A DNA stretch of 64,000 bases from Candidatus Pantoea bituminis (GTDB lineage: Bacteria > Pseudomonadota > Gammaproteobacteria > Enterobacterales > Enterobacteriaceae): NCBI RefSeq assembly GCF_018842675.1, contig NZ_JAGTWO010000004.1, forward strand, positions 930,001 to 994,000, read 5' to 3'. Under the pieces are notes generated by a model. The model saw only the letters and a list, made by a program, of their open reading frames with translations. It searched no databases and had not been told where the DNA came from. Position 1 is the stretch's first letter; every line of letters begins with the position of its first letter. This document shows, in pieces, positions 40,373 to 52,938 of the stretch. The position numbers were made by a program, and so were the translations under genes.

Positions 40373-41715
40373 AATACAGCTATCGCGGACGCATGTTCTG
40401 GAAGATCCTCATCGGCTTCTGGGTGGTGTTCGTTATTATTAGTCAGTTGATATGGCTTGGGTTTTCCATTTCGGGTAATCATCATGAACCGCCAGAAGTC
40501 ATCGCTATTCGTCGTATTGTGAATTTGCAGATGGCCTCGGTAGTTTCAGTGCTTGAGCGCGGTGGTCCAAGCTCGTTGAATGACATGATGGCGGATTGGG
40601 AACCCAACGATCGCCAGTTCTTTAAAATCCTTCAGCATGACAAACCGGTACAAGGTGAAATGTTGCCGGAAGGATTTAACCCACCCTTTGAAGGGCATAT
40701 TCCTGATGTGATTGTGCGCTGGGTAAAAGGCGCAGACGGTAAACAGTATGAGCTGCGCTACGACGTCAAAGGCATGCGCGAAGATAGCCGAATGGATATG
40801 CCGCACAGTATTCTGAATATCCCTACACCGATGTTTATTTTCGCCGGCGCGGTAGGGTTGCTGTTCAGTTTGCTGTTGGCGTGGAACCTGACACGGCCAA
40901 TGCGTCAACTGCGGGAAGGATTCTCCCGCGTCGCAGACGGCGATTTAAGCGTGCGACTCTATCCGATAATGCGTAAGCGCCATGACGAACTTTCAAGCGT
41001 GGCGCAGGCGTTTGACGCGATGGTAGAGCGGCTTGATACGCTGGTGCGTACCCGCGAAGAGTTGCTGCATGATATTTCGCATGAGTTGCGTTCACCGCTG
41101 GCGCGCTTGCAGTTGGCAACCGGCTTGGCGCGACAAACGCCTGAAAGCGTTAACGCATCGCTGGATCGCATTGATGAAGAGGCGCGGCGGCTGGATAAAA
41201 TGATCGGCGAGCTGCTTACGCTCTCGCGCGCTGAGCATGAAAGCATGCCGGATGAGCAGTACTTTGATCTGACCGGACTGCTGCATGCCGTGGTGACGGA
41301 TGTGCGTTATGAAGCGCAGATTCCTGGCGTGAAAGTTGATTTTTTTGTCGATGAAAATGCAGATTATACCGTGCGCGGCAATGCTGAGTTGGTTCGGCGC
41401 GGGGTGGAGAACGTGTTACGAAACGCGCTGCGCTTTTCAATGAAGGGACAACATATTGAGGTGCGTTTGCAGGCCGAAAACCAATGGTTGGCGATTCGCG
41501 TCTGCGATCAAGGGCCGGGCGTTGATGAAGAGAAACTCTCTAGCATCTTCGATCCCTTTGTTCGGGTAAATTCACCGCTGATGGGCAAAGGATATGGTTT
41601 AGGACTGGCGATCGTCCGCAAAGTCGTTCTGGCGCATCATGGTGAAATCAAAGCGCTGAATCGCCCAGAGGGCGGGTTGGAATTAACGATTCGCCTACCG
41701 CGTTGGCAGCTCTAA
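40369..41715 (+). CDS. Membrane sensor histidine kinase, CpxA-like
   Basis: 448 residues. Membrane helix 1 (about 11-31), a periplasmic sensor of about 120 residues (32-152), helix 2 (about 153-172), HAMP (to about 225), HisKA with H238 in LHDISHELRSPLARL, and an ATPase domain with NVLRNALRFS, DQGPGV and GKGYGLGLAIV. The arrangement and length fit CpxA (457), but the periplasmic part shows no obvious known motif, so the signal is unknown. It is co-transcribed with the regulator upstream and ends before a bidirectional terminator shared with crr. Confidence 0.85.
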   Translation: MKYSYRGRMFWKILIGFWVVFVIISQLIWLGFSISGNHHEPPEVIAIRRIVNLQMASVVSVLERGGPSSLNDMMADWEPNDRQFFKILQHDKPVQGEMLPEGFNPPFEGHIPDVIVRWVKGADGKQYELRYDVKGMREDSRMDMPHSILNIPTPMFIFAGAVGLLFSLLLAWNLTRPMRQLREGFSRVADGDLSVRLYPIMRKRHDELSSVAQAFDAMVERLDTLVRTREELLHDISHELRSPLARLQLATGLARQTPESVNASLDRIDEEARRLDKMIGELLTLSRAEHESMPDEQYFDLTGLLHAVVTDVRYEAQIPGVKVDFFVDENADYTVRGNAELVRRGVENVLRNALRFSMKGQHIEVRLQAENQWLAIRVCDQGPGVDEEKLSSIFDPFVRVNSPLMGKGYGLGLAIVRKVVLAHHGEIKALNRPEGGLELTIRLPRWQL

Positions 41716-41770
41716 AATTCTCTTTGCTGCGTTAACCAGGCACAAAGCGTAGTCACGCTTTATTATGAAC

Positions 41771-41798
41771 AAAAACGGCACCCGAAGGTGCCGTTTTT
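41771..41798. terminator. Bidirectional terminator between the sensor kinase gene and crr
   Basis: AAAAACGGCACC and GGTGCCGTTTTT around CGAA; T runs on both strands. Confidence 0.9.
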
Positions 41799-41813
41799 CA
41801 ATTCTGATGTCGC

Positions 41814-42314
41814 TTACTTCTTAATGCGAATCACCGGCGTTTCGCCTACGGTGACCTGGCCAGTCAGCTTGATCATTTCCTTGATCTCATCCATGTTGGA
41901 GATGACAACAGGTGTAAGGGTTGATTTTGCTTTCTCTTCCAGCAACGGTAAATCGAACTCAATAATCACATCGCCTTTTTTGACCAGCTGGCCTTCTTCA
42001 GCGATACGTTTGAAGCCTTCACCTTTCAGTTCAACCGTGTCGATGCCGAAGTGAACAAACAGCTCGATACCATTTTCAGACTCGATTGAAAAAGCGTGGT
42101 TAGTTTCAAAAATCTTGCCGATTTTGCCATCAACCGGTGCAACCATTTTGTTGCCGCTCGGTTTGATTGCGATTCCATCGCCTACAATTTTTTCAGCAAA
42201 CACCACATCTGGTACGTCTTCAATGTTCACGATTTCGCCTGACAGAGGCGCTACGATGTCAATTGTCCCAGCGCTATCTGTTTTATCGCCAAAAAGTTTA
42301 GAAAACAAACCCAT
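41814..42314 (-). CDS. crr: Crr, glucose-specific PTS enzyme IIA
   Basis: 166 residues (E. coli 169; a three-residue gap near the N-terminus). The IIA domain has the two active-site histidines: H73 in [11 protein letters not shown] and H88 in [18 protein letters not shown], the latter being phosphorylated by HPr. Besides passing phosphate to IIB-Glc, it controls adenylate cyclase and blocks non-PTS sugar permeases. Last gene of ptsH-ptsI-crr, 42 bases after ptsI; in E. coli it also has its own promoter inside ptsI. Confidence 0.96.
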   Translation of the reverse strand: MGLFSKLFGDKTDSAGTIDIVAPLSGEIVNIEDVPDVVFAEKIVGDGIAIKPSGNKMVAPVDGKIGKIFETNHAFSIESENGIELFVHFGIDTVELKGEGFKRIAEEGQLVKKGDVIIEFDLPLLEEKAKSTLTPVVISNMDEIKEMIKLTGQVTVGETPVIRIKK

Positions 42315-42356
42315 GATCTTCTCCTAAGCAGTAATTTGGGGCCAGCATCTAGCGGA

Positions 42357-44084
42357 TCAGCAGAGTGTTTTTTCTTTGATGAACTTGTTAACCAGGTTCA
42401 TTAAATCTTCCGCTGTAGGTTGAGCCAGAGCCTGCTCCGCCAACTCCTTCGCATCTTCAAAATTCGTATTACGAATAATTTTCTTGATGCTTGGGATAGA
42501 AATGGCACTCATGCTGAATTCGTCCAGCCCCATTCCCAGTAACAGTAGTGTAGCACGTTCGTCACCTGCCAGCTCACCACACATGCCAGTCCACTTGCCT
42601 TCAGCATGAGAAGCATCAATGACTTGCTTGATTAAGTTCAGCACGGACGGCGTCATTGGGTTATACAGGTGCGATATCAAATCATTACCACGATCAACCG
42701 CCAGAGTATACTGCGTCAGATCGTTTGTCCCAATACTGAAGAAATCGACTTCCTTCGCCAGATGACGCGCAATGACCGCAGAAGCGGGTGTTTCGACCAT
42801 AATGCCGACTTCAATGGTCTCATCAAATGCTTTGCCTTCTTCACGCAATTGCGCTTTCAGCAGCTCCAGTTCCGCTTTCAGGCTGCGAACTTCTTCAACC
42901 GAAATGATCATCGGGAACATGATACGCAGCTTACCAAAAGAGGATGCACGTAAAATAGCGCGCAGCTGCGCATGCAGAATCTCTTTGCGATCCATAGCAA
43001 TACGAATGGCGCGCCAGCCGAGGAAGGGGTTTTCTTCTTTCGGCAGGTTCATGTAAGGCAGATCTTTGTCACCGCCGATATCCATGGTACGCACAATTAC
43101 CGCTTGCGAACCCATGCCTTCAGCGACAGCTTTATACGCTTGGAATTGCTCTTCTTCGGTTGGCAGTGAATCGCGGTCCATAAACAAGAATTCAGTACGA
43201 TACAGGCCTACGCCTTCAGCACCGTTACGCTCGGCACCGGCGATATCGCGTACCGTACCGATGTTGGCGCAAACTTCAACCTGATGTCCATCCAGCGTGA
43301 TAGCAGGCAGATCTTTCAGTTTGGCTAATTCATGTTTTTCAGAGAGATATTGTGTTTGAACGGCTTTCAGCTCATCCAGTTTTGCTTCATCTGGATTGAC
43401 ATAAATGGTGTTATTTACGCCATCAATGATCAGGAAATCGCCGTTTTTGACTGAAGTAGTAACATTACCAGTACCCACAATCGCTGGGATCTCAAGAGAA
43501 CGCGCCATGATTGAGGTATGTGAAGTACGACCACCCAGATCGGTGATAAAGCCCAGCACCTTTTTCAGGTTTAGCTGCGCGGTTTCTGATGGGGTCAAAT
43601 CTTTAGCCACCAGAATGGATTCGTCTTGAATAGCACTCAGATCAACAATGTGCAGACCTAAGATGTTTTGCAGTAAACGCTTACCAATGTCGCGTACATC
43701 AGCGGCACGCTCTTTCAGGTATTCGTCATCCAGCTCTTCTAACGCTTTCGCCTGGCCATCAATCACCGAATAAGCCGCAGCATCTGCGCTGGCGTGCTCT
43801 TTCTTGATGAGGTCAATGATTTCCTGCTCCAGCTCTTCGTCTTCCAGCAACATGATGTGGCCTTCGAAGATGGCAGCTTTCTCTTCACCGAGGGACTCAC
43901 CCGCTTTGACTCGAATAGCTTCCAGTTGAATGGCCGCTTTGCCGCGTCCTTCGAGGAAGCGCTGAACTTCCTGCTCAACCTGGTCATCAGAAATCTTTTT
44001 GCGGTTGATGACGATCTCGTCTTCTTTCAGCAGCAGAGCTTTGCCGAAAGCGATACCTGGTGATGCTAAAATGCCTGAAATCAT
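42357..44084 (-). CDS. ptsI: PtsI, PTS enzyme I
   Basis: 575 residues, the E. coli length. The phosphohistidine is in [18 protein letters not shown] (about residue 189), and the phosphoenolpyruvate-binding barrel holds the [14 protein letters not shown] and MCGELAGD segments (Cys502 equivalent) and VETPASA. It takes phosphate from phosphoenolpyruvate and gives it to HPr, starting all PTS sugar uptake. Lies 159 bases after ptsH. Confidence 0.97.
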   Translation of the reverse strand: MISGILASPGIAFGKALLLKEDEIVINRKKISDDQVEQEVQRFLEGRGKAAIQLEAIRVKAGESLGEEKAAIFEGHIMLLEDEELEQEIIDLIKKEHASADAAAYSVIDGQAKALEELDDEYLKERAADVRDIGKRLLQNILGLHIVDLSAIQDESILVAKDLTPSETAQLNLKKVLGFITDLGGRTSHTSIMARSLEIPAIVGTGNVTTSVKNGDFLIIDGVNNTIYVNPDEAKLDELKAVQTQYLSEKHELAKLKDLPAITLDGHQVEVCANIGTVRDIAGAERNGAEGVGLYRTEFLFMDRDSLPTEEEQFQAYKAVAEGMGSQAVIVRTMDIGGDKDLPYMNLPKEENPFLGWRAIRIAMDRKEILHAQLRAILRASSFGKLRIMFPMIISVEEVRSLKAELELLKAQLREEGKAFDETIEVGIMVETPASAVIARHLAKEVDFFSIGTNDLTQYTLAVDRGNDLISHLYNPMTPSVLNLIKQVIDASHAEGKWTGMCGELAGDERATLLLLGMGLDEFSMSAISIPSIKKIIRNTNFEDAKELAEQALAQPTAEDLMNLVNKFIKEKTLC

Positions 44085-44243
44085 AACCCTACCTTTTAAT
44101 CACGATGGCTGATTGACTCTTTGCGGTGCCATTGTCACGGGACACGTACTCTACGGAAGCAATATCGCGGACAAGTTGTCCGCGATCAAGATGTTTGCAC
44201 TCAATGGCGCAGAGGAGTCAGTTTTCTGAAAGCGAAAAGGAGA

Positions 44244-44501
44244 TTACTCCAGTTCTGCCATCAATTTAACCAGATGCTCAACTGCTTTCTGCTCGTCTTC
44301 ACCTTCCGCGGAAAGAGTAACAACGGTGCCTTGAGTCAAACCCAGAGTCTGAAGTTTGAACAGGCTTTTTGCGCTCGCTGATTTACCGTTAGAGGTCACG
44401 GTGATTTCTGACTGAAAAGCTTTGGCTTCTTTAACAAATTGCGCAGCTGGGCGAGTATGCAGACCGTTTGGCGCGGTAATGGTAACTTCTTGCTGAAACA
44501 T
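44244..44501 (-). CDS. ptsH: PtsH, phosphocarrier protein HPr
   Basis: 85 residues, the E. coli length. Active-site H15 is in [12 protein letters not shown], and Ser46 region [10 protein letters not shown] is typical. HPr shuttles phosphate from enzyme I to the sugar-specific IIA proteins. First gene of the pts operon. Confidence 0.97.
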   Translation of the reverse strand: MFQQEVTITAPNGLHTRPAAQFVKEAKAFQSEITVTSNGKSASAKSLFKLQTLGLTQGTVVTLSAEGEDEQKAVEHLVKLMAELE

Positions 44502-44840
44502 TCTATTTCCCCAACGTTATCAGGATTGGTGTTATGAATCTAAAGTCTAGCCTGGAGCCAACACTTTAGCCTGTGTAGGTGCGCTGGTATAGCGTCAAGC
44601 TGACCAATTAATGCGCATGAATGAGTTATTCATTCCAGAAAAGCATCACAAAACAAGTCGAGGGCTTTTCTGTTTTTAATTATGCCGTGATTCGCCGTTT
44701 CGCCAAATCCGTAAATCGATTCAGCTTGATCCATTTCAACAATGGATTAATTTCAGGCATCGAAATAATTGGCTGTCTAAATACCAGAGCCGCATCATTG
44801 AAATCAATCTGCAGGGTAGTGAAAGTGAGATCTACACCAC
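44502..44840. other. Control region upstream of ptsH
   Basis: About 340 bases with no convincing gene. On the minus strand TTGACG (near 44602) and several AT-rich hexamers occur, but I could not fix the pts promoters or a CRP site. The apparent coding frame through here is only the frameshifted tail of cysK. Confidence 0.4.
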
Positions 44841-44868
44841 AAAAAAGCACCCATTTGGGTGCTTTTTT
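44841..44868 (-). terminator. cysK terminator
   Basis: AAAAAAGCACCC and GGGTGCTTTTTT around ATTT, 22 bases after the true cysK stop on the minus strand. Confidence 0.9.
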
Positions 44869-44890
44869 CGGCAATTTCAGACTATCAGCC

Positions 44891-45861
44891 TTACTGCTGA
44901 AGCTCTTTTTCAGTGAAGAGATCGGCAAACAATGCGGTGCTAAGATAGCGCTCGCCGGAAGAGGGAGAATGACAACAATATTTTTGTTGGCGAAGGCTTC
45001 GTCTTCTTGCAGTTTTAGTGCTGCAGCAACCGCGGCACCCGAAGAGATACCTGCCAGAATGCCTTCTTCTTCCATCAGCTTACGCGCCGTACTGATCGCC
45101 TCTTCGTTAGAAATGGCAACCACGCGATCAACCAAATCCAAATCAAGGTTTCCTGGGATAAAGCCCGCGCCAATACCCTGAATTTTATGCGGACCTGGTT
45201 TGATCTCTTCGCCTGCCAGCGCTTGAGCGATAACCGGTGAATCGGTTGGCTCTACAGCAACAGTAATGAGCTCTTTCTTGCCTTTGGTGTTTTTGATGTA
45301 ACGACTTACGCCGGTCAATGTACCGCCTGTACCCACGCCGGCGATGAACACATCAACTTCGCCATCGGTATCTTCCCAGATTTCTGGACCGGTCGTTTTT
45401 TCATGGATTTCTGGGTTGGCGGGGTTGCTGAACTGCTGCAGCAGCACATATTTATCGGGATCGGTGGCTACGATTTCTTCCGCTTTACCAATTGCACCTT
45501 TCATACCCTTGGCGCCTTCGGTCAGCACCAGCGTTGCGCCCAGCGCTTTAAGCAGCTTGCGGCGCTCAACGGACATGGTTTCAGGCATGGTCAGTGTCAG
45601 CTTATAGCCACGAGCGGCAGCCACGTAAGCCAGCGCAATACCCGTGTTGCCGCTGGTGGGTTCAACCAGTTCAACACCCGGTTTTAAAATACCGCGTTTC
45701 TCTGCGTCCCAAATCATATTGGCACCGATACGGCATTTTACGCTGAAGCTCGGGTTACGGGATTCTACCTTCGCCAGGATGCGGCCGTTACCGATGCGGT
45801 TCAGTCGAACCAATGGCGTATGACCAATTGTCAAAGAGTTGTCTTCATAGATCTTACTCAT
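44891..45861 (-). pseudogene. cysK: CysK, O-acetylserine sulfhydrylase A, frameshifted near the C-terminus
   Basis: The first ~295 residues are a normal Cys[16 protein letters not shown] with the pyridoxal phosphate Lys (about 42), [26 protein letters not shown] and [14 protein letters not shown]. One base is missing at 44963-44965 (GGG for GGGG on the plus strand). The frame then runs 80 foreign residues past the terminator, to 44680. With the base restored the end reads [15 protein letters not shown]...TEKELQQ, 323 residues, exactly the E. coli length. It makes cysteine from O-acetylserine and sulfide, and binds CysE. It lies in the E. coli position beside cysZ. Confidence 0.9.
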
Positions 45862-46002
45862 AGCCTGCCCTTAACTGTATGAATTATTGGGAACCCTCAG
45901 AGCATACCTTTTCTGCTCCCCTGCGGAAGGAAAGAAATCGCATATCTATATGTCAGGTGGCAATAAGCCCTGAAGAAAAATGCATAAGGCAGGCTGATAA
46001 GT

Positions 46003-46769
46003 TTAACGCAGGTCAGCGCGAACCAGGTCAGCGCGGTAGCGATCGACCCACATCGCCGTGGCGCCACAGACGGCAACCGGCATAATGACAAGGTTAATAA
46101 TGGGGATCATAGTAAACAGGCTGACCAAGGCGCCAAACTGCATATTGGCCGTTTTGTGCTGGCGTAGCGCACTACGCATTCGCGGGAAGCTGACTTTATG
46201 GTTATCGAACGGGTAATCACAATATTGTATCGATAGCATCCACGCGCTGAACAAAAACCACAGCAGCGGCGCAACGGTTTGACCGAAGCCTGGAATAAAG
46301 TACAGCAGCAGTAATCCCAAAGCTCGCGGCAGGTAATAACCTAGCTTTTGCAGTTCGCGTTTCATAATGCGTGGAATATCTTTCATCATGCCGAGCCAAC
46401 CGCTGTCCGGCAGCGGTTTACCGGTTAAACGACCTTCTAACTGTTCGGCCAGCAAGCCGCAAAAGGGGGCAGCAATCAAGTTTGCAATGGTCGAGAAAAA
46501 GTAGCTAAACACCAGCACAATGGAAATAACAGACAACGGCCAAAGCAGGTAACTTAACCACTGTAACCAGTCAGGAATCTGTGCCATCAGCGCGGGGATC
46601 CAGTTACCGAGGCGATAGAACAGCCATGTAAAGGCGCCCCTAATATCACGATATTGACGAGTAAAGGGATAACCACAAAACGGCGGATGCCTGGCATACG
46701 CACCAGCTTCCAACCGCGACTAAAGTAATGCACGCCGTTAAACGATGAGACAGAATTCTCACGATCCAT
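46003..46769 (-). pseudogene. cysZ: CysZ, sulfate permease, frameshifted
   Basis: Two frames split the protein. The first (from 46769, [20 protein letters not shown]) ends after VNIVILGA. The second continues [30 protein letters not shown]. Adding one base to the four C at 46637-46640 gives VNIVILGGAFTWLF and a 255-residue protein (E. coli CysZ 253). Conserved parts include [35 protein letters not shown] and [13 protein letters not shown], plus four or more hydrophobic segments. It imports sulfate independently of CysPTWA. Confidence 0.88.
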
Positions 46770-46986
46770 AAAGGCAATTCTCCTGAAGATGTTAAGGCAC
46801 GAGCATAATAACCTGGCTTTTTCTCATGGTAAGATGCCGTTTGGGTAAAAAAACAGCGAAAAAGCGTGGGCGTCCTACTTATTTGTCAGAAAATACTGCA
46901 CAGACTTGCACTTGTGTAGCAGGGCAAATACAGTTAGAGGATAAAGTTTGCCGCGGTGGCAAGGTATTGGAACAACAGAGAATACA

Positions 46987-47973
46987 ATGATGCAGGATTT
47001 GCGTCTGATATTAATCGTTGTTGGCGCGATCGCCATTATAGCGCTCCTTCTTCATGGGCTGTGGACCAGCCGTAAAGAGCGCTCGTCAGTGTTCCGCGAT
47101 CGCCCGCACAAACGTCTAAAACAACGTGACGAACATGATGATGAGAACCTGAGCGACGACGATGAAGAAGGCGTCGGCGAAGTGCGTGTGCGCAACGAGC
47201 GCCCAAGCCATCAGGAACCGCGTTTTGACACTATTCGTGAGCCACAGCCGGAGGCGCCGCAAAAGCCAGCGCCAACGCAGCCTGTGCGCCAACCTGCGGC
47301 ACGCCCTGTTGCGCCTCAGCCTGAAAGCGATCCGCTTCTGGCACCCGCGCCGCAGCCAAAACCGCAGCCGCGTCCTGAACCGGTTCCTCAGCAACCTGCT
47401 GAGTCGCCGTTCATTCCGCAATCTATTCAGGCCGATCCGCTGTTGGATTTAGATCCACTTGAAGCTGCACAACCTGAACCTGCCTATCAGGCGGAGCCGG
47501 AGCCAGAGCCAGAAGTGATTGCTGCGCCTGAACCGGCGAAAGCGCCGGCGAACAAACCGAAAGAAGCAGTTTTAGTGCTGCACGTAGCGGCACATTCTGG
47601 TGGTGAGTTAAACGGCGAAGCGCTGTTGCAGGGTATTTTGCAGGCGGGCTTCCAGTTTGGTGAAATGAACATTTTCCATCGTCATTTGAGTCCAGCGGGA
47701 AGCGGCCCTGTGCTGTTTAGCCTGGCGAATATGGTGAAACCGGGTTCATTCAATCCCGATGGCATGACTGACTTCTCCACGCCAGGCATCTCCATCTTTA
47801 TGATGGTGCCGTCCTATGGCGACGCACATCAGAACTTTAAGCTGATGCTGCAGTCAGCACAGCGCATCGCAGACGATGTTGGTGGTGTGGTTCTGGATGA
47901 TGAACGTCGCATGATGACACCGCAAAAGCTGGAAACTTACAAAGCTCGCATTCGCGAAGTGGTAGACGTTTAG
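46987..47973 (+). CDS. zipA: ZipA, cell division protein that anchors FtsZ
   Basis: 328 residues from the ATG at 46987 ([13 protein letters not shown]), as in E. coli; an upstream extension in the frame is not family-like. N-terminal membrane anchor (about 6-26), a basic stretch ([16 protein letters not shown]), a Pro/Gln/Glu-rich flexible linker (about 60-185) and the globular FtsZ-binding domain (about 190-328: [32 protein letters not shown]). It ties the Z ring to the inner membrane at the division site. Divergent from cysZ, upstream of ligA, the E. coli order. Confidence 0.95.
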   Translation: MMQDLRLILIVVGAIAIIALLLHGLWTSRKERSSVFRDRPHKRLKQRDEHDDENLSDDDEEGVGEVRVRNERPSHQEPRFDTIREPQPEAPQKPAPTQPVRQPAARPVAPQPESDPLLAPAPQPKPQPRPEPVPQQPAESPFIPQSIQADPLLDLDPLEAAQPEPAYQAEPEPEPEVIAAPEPAKAPANKPKEAVLVLHVAAHSGGELNGEALLQGILQAGFQFGEMNIFHRHLSPAGSGPVLFSLANMVKPGSFNPDGMTDFSTPGISIFMMVPSYGDAHQNFKLMLQSAQRIADDVGGVVLDDERRMMTPQKLETYKARIREVVDV

Positions 47974-48006
47974 GTTCGACGCGCACAATTAACACACGTT
48001 TTTAGC

Positions 48007-48032
48007 AAACCCCCGCTTGTCGGGGGTTTTTT
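48007..48032 (+). terminator. zipA terminator
   Basis: AAACCCCCG and CGGGGGTTT with a CTTGT loop and T run. ligA follows 16 bases later. Confidence 0.85.
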
Positions 48033-48038
48033 ATCTGA

Positions 48039-50066
<2,028 letters not shown>

Positions 50067-50067
50067 A

Positions 50068-50286
50068 TTGGACAAACAGCAACTGGTTGAGATTGCCAAT
50101 ACCGCCATGCCGTTCGGCAAGTATAAAGGCCGGATGCTGATCGATCTGCCCGAACCTTATCTGCTGTGGTTTGCCCGCTGCGGTGACTTTCCTTCAGGTC
50201 GCTTGGGTGAAATGATGCAGTTCACGCTAGCGATTAAGATTGAAGGTTTAGAAGGGCTGGTGATGCCGTTAAAACGCAGTGAATAA
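50068..50286 (+). CDS. ypeB: YpeB, conserved DUF3820 protein
   Basis: 72 residues, starting with TTG, preceded by AGGAG at the end of ligA and one base after its stop. The sequence (DKQQLVEIANTAMPFGKYKG, PEPYLLWFARCGDFP) matches E. coli YpeB closely. DUF3820 is a small soluble domain, often called a putative quorum-sensing-related or exonuclease-X-like fold; no function is proven. Coupled to ligA. Confidence 0.88.
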   Translation: MDKQQLVEIANTAMPFGKYKGRMLIDLPEPYLLWFARCGDFPSGRLGEMMQFTLAIKIEGLEGLVMPLKRSE

Positions 50287-50312
50287 AAAAGCCCGCTTCT
50301 GCGGGCTTTTTA
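50285..50312. terminator. Bidirectional terminator between ypeB and yfeH
   Basis: AAAAAAGCCCGC and GCGGGCTTTTTATT around TTCT. Confidence 0.88.
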
Positions 50313-50321
50313 TTGGTGCCA

Positions 50322-51332
50322 TTATTTCTGAGATTCAACAACCGTCGCTTTAACCTGCTGCGCCAGCTGCTTTTCATTGGTTTTCTTATAACGTCCGGCG
50401 ATAAACGAGCAGACCATTAACTGCACCTGATGGAAGATCATCAGCGGCAGCACAATCATTCCTATTGCGCTGGCCGGGAACAGAATATTGGCCATTGGCA
50501 CACCGTTCGCCAGGCTCTTTTTCGAACCACAGAACAACACTACAATTTCGTCGGCACGGCTGAAGCCAAACAGGCGTGACGCTAAGTAGTTGATCAGCAG
50601 TGCAAAGAACAGCAGCAGCACACAACCTGCAAGGATCCACAGCAGCGTATCAATACCCACGCGATGCCAAATGCCGTTTACAACCGCTTCACTGAAGGCG
50701 GAGTAGACGACCAACAAGATGGATGTCTGGTCAGTTTTTCCAATCAAACTACGATGTTTTTCGACCCAACCCGCAATCCAGCGACGCGACAGATGACCTA
50801 ACACGAACGGTACCAGCAGCTGCAACATGATTTTGCCAATCTGTTCCAGACCGTCGGTTGGCGCGCTGCTGTGAACATCCATCACCAAATTCACCAACAG
50901 CGGGGAGATAAAGACACCCAGTAAACTGGACGCTGATGCGCTGCAAACCGCTGCAGCCACGTTGCCGCCCGCCATGGAAGTAAAGGCGATGGCCGACTGC
51001 ACTGTTGCCGGCAGAATACATAAATATAAGAAGCCGGTATAAATTTCTGGACCGACATTGACCGGATGCCACCACACCAGCAGTAAACCGAGAACAGGAA
51101 ATAACACAAAAGTGCTACACATGATCCACAGGTGAAGCTGCCAGTGGCTGCTACCCGCAATAATTTTTTCACGTGAGAGTTTCGCGCCGTGCATAAAGAA
51201 CAACAGGGCGATTGCGGCGGTGGTCAGGTATTCAAAGAAATCAACAAAGCCTCCTTTTGCCGGTAAGAAAGAGGCGAGCAGCACGGTGATGATGAGTTTG
51301 ATCATCATCGGGTCGATGCGTAAAAATCCCAT
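50322..51332 (-). CDS. yfeH: YfeH, bile acid:sodium symporter-family transporter
   Basis: 336 residues, mostly hydrophobic with about nine to ten membrane helices. The family patterns CILPATVQSAIAFTSMAGGNVAAAVCSASAS (helix 4 crossover; residue runs trimmed to conserved parts ILPATVQS and AGGNVAAA) and CGSKKSLANGVPMA are clear. It belongs to the SBF-like (PF13593) branch. Substrate unknown; E. coli yfeH is likewise uncharacterised. It is divergent from yfeR, a LysR regulator whose natural target may well be yfeH. Confidence 0.88.
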   Translation of the reverse strand: MGFLRIDPMMIKLIITVLLASFLPAKGGFVDFFEYLTTAAIALLFFMHGAKLSREKIIAGSSHWQLHLWIMCSTFVLFPVLGLLLVWWHPVNVGPEIYTGFLYLCILPATVQSAIAFTSMAGGNVAAAVCSASASSLLGVFISPLLVNLVMDVHSSAPTDGLEQIGKIMLQLLVPFVLGHLSRRWIAGWVEKHRSLIGKTDQTSILLVVYSAFSEAVVNGIWHRVGIDTLLWILAGCVLLLFFALLINYLASRLFGFSRADEIVVLFCGSKKSLANGVPMANILFPASAIGMIVLPLMIFHQVQLMVCSFIAGRYKKTNEKQLAQQVKATVVESQK

Positions 51333-51427
51333 TGTTAAAACTCGGTTAAAATTACAATGAACCGATTGTGCGATAACTGGGTTTAGAAATAAAATTGATT
51401 TATTGCATCAATCTATGAGTAATTTCG

Positions 51428-52348
51428 ATGAATTACACATTACGTCAACTTCGCACCTTCGTCGCTGTTGCCCATCACGGCGGATTTAGTCAGGCGGGAC
51501 AGGCGATCGGACTGAGCCAGTCTGCAGTGAGCCACAGCATTAAGGAATTAGAAGCAGAAATTGGTGTGCGTTTGCTGGACCGTACCACGCGTGAGGTTAA
51601 GTTGACTGAGGCGGGACACCAACTGGCTTCACGCATGGAGCGCTTGCTGGAAGAGATGAATACGACGCTGTTAGATATTCGCAGTTATGGCGAGCAACGT
51701 AGTGGAACTGTACGCATAGCCGCTAGCCAAACTATCTCCGCGCATTTGATGCCGCAATGCCTGGCATCGAGTCAGGAAAACTTTCCTGACATCAAAGTGA
51801 TCCTTCATGACCGCGTGCAACAATGGGTTTTACAAAGTGTTCGTAATGCAGAAGTTGATTTCGGTATTGTTATTGGTCCGCTTAACGATGCGGATTTTAG
51901 CTGTCTGGCGATTCTTGATGAACCTTTCTTATTACTGTGCCGCAATGACGATCCACTTGCGAGTGTTGAACAAGCGCAGTGGGCGATGCTCAATCAGCGC
52001 GTAATGGTATTGCAGGATTATGCCTCGGGAAGTCGTGTGTTAATTGATGCAGCGCTGCGTACACAAGGTGTTGATGTCGAGGTAGTACAGGAGATTGGCC
52101 ATCCCGCGACACTTTTCCCCATGGTAGAAGCAGGCATTGGCATTAGCATTTTGCCTGCACTTGCTTTGCCTTTACCCGCAGGACGTGCATTAACGGTACG
52201 ACGCTTATATCCCGAGATTAATCGCAGCCTGACGCTCATTAAACGTAAAAACCGTTCGTTAACACCTGCGGCGGAAGCGATATGGCAAGAAGTGCGTCAG
52301 CAGGCCACGCTGCTGACGCAACAACGCGCGCTTAAGCCGGCGTTTTAA
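51428..52348 (+). CDS. yfeR: YfeR, LysR-family transcriptional regulator
   Basis: 306 residues (E. coli YfeR 308). Winged helix-turn-helix at 1-60: [36 protein letters not shown]. The effector-binding domain (about 90-295) follows. In Salmonella YfeR represses yfeH and responds to osmolarity; here the two genes are again divergent with 95 bases between them, so local control is likely. Its stop overlaps the convergent FlxA-like gene by 3 bases. Confidence 0.9.
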   Translation: MNYTLRQLRTFVAVAHHGGFSQAGQAIGLSQSAVSHSIKELEAEIGVRLLDRTTREVKLTEAGHQLASRMERLLEEMNTTLLDIRSYGEQRSGTVRIAASQTISAHLMPQCLASSQENFPDIKVILHDRVQQWVLQSVRNAEVDFGIVIGPLNDADFSCLAILDEPFLLLCRNDDPLASVEQAQWAMLNQRVMVLQDYASGSRVLIDAALRTQGVDVEVVQEIGHPATLFPMVEAGIGISILPALALPLPAGRALTVRRLYPEINRSLTLIKRKNRSLTPAAEAIWQEVRQQATLLTQQRALKPAF

Positions 52349-52689
52349 ATGTAGACATCTATCTGATTACTGCTTGTCGGGCGATTTACACCGTCCGCCT
52401 TTATTTCACTGCTTTGCTTTGCACTGTCGGTTTGCTGCTGCGCTTGTTCAGCCTGTTTTTGCTCAAGCTGTGCAATTTGCGCTTCCAACATGGCAATTTG
52501 CGACTCATACATCTGCTCCATTTCAGATTTTTGTTCGTCAGTAAGATCCTGATTGTCAGATAACTCTTTTATCTGTTTGGTGACGCTTTGGATTTGTTTG
52601 TTCAACGCTGAGATTTGAGAGGTGACACTTCCACCACCACTGCTGCCGGTACTAACGGCACTGCTTAAAATGCCAGATATTGAGGACAT
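52345..52689 (-). CDS. FlxA-like coiled-coil protein
   Basis: 114 residues from the ATG at 52689. A Ser/Gly-rich N-terminus ([20 protein letters not shown]) is followed by a long Gln/Glu-rich coiled coil (about 20-85: [38 protein letters not shown]) and a tail ending IDVYI. The pattern fits the FlxA family (PF14282); E. coli FlxA is a sigma-28 (flagellar) regulon member of unknown function. No flagellar gene is near. It does not occur at this place in E. coli. Confidence 0.7.
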   Translation of the reverse strand: MSSISGILSSAVSTGSSGGGSVTSQISALNKQIQSVTKQIKELSDNQDLTDEQKSEMEQMYESQIAMLEAQIAQLEQKQAEQAQQQTDSAKQSSEIKADGVNRPTSSNQIDVYI

Positions 52690-52782
52690 GGTTTTCTCCT
52701 TGCAAATAGACATTATCGTTATCGGCGAGGGCGATCATGGCTTGAGTGCCTGGAGTGTTAAGATTTGGAAAAGGTGGGGAAG

Positions 52783-52873
52783 GGCGATTCAGTCGAACCT
52801 GCACAACCTGTACAGCAGAAACGAAAAAGCGCCTGAAAGGCGCTTTTCTCTGAATTGGTGGGTCGTGCAGGAT
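52783..52873. repeat. Direct repeat copy A: terminator plus 18 bases of tRNA-Lys 3' end
   Basis: Starts GGCGATTCAGTCGAACCTG, then CAGCAGAAACGAAAAAGCGC, the hairpin GCGCCTGAAAGGCGC, and TGGTGGGTCGTGCAGGAT, which equals the last 18 bases of tRNA-Lys (reverse strand). The rest of a tRNA is absent. Confidence 0.7.
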
Positions 52874-52938
52874 AGGCCTCGGCCCATCCGGGGCCTCGCC
52901 CTGCGGGTGATGCTGACGCATCAGCCTGAATCGCTCCC

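Noticed and set aside
39692..41715. Naming the two-component pair cpxR and cpxA
   Set aside because: Similarity is clear, but the position is not the usual cpx locus and the periplasmic domain is not diagnostic, so symbols were left blank.
44680..44890. 80-residue C-terminal extension of CysK
   Set aside because: It is frameshifted read-through across the cysK terminator; the normal ending EKELQQ is present in the other frame.
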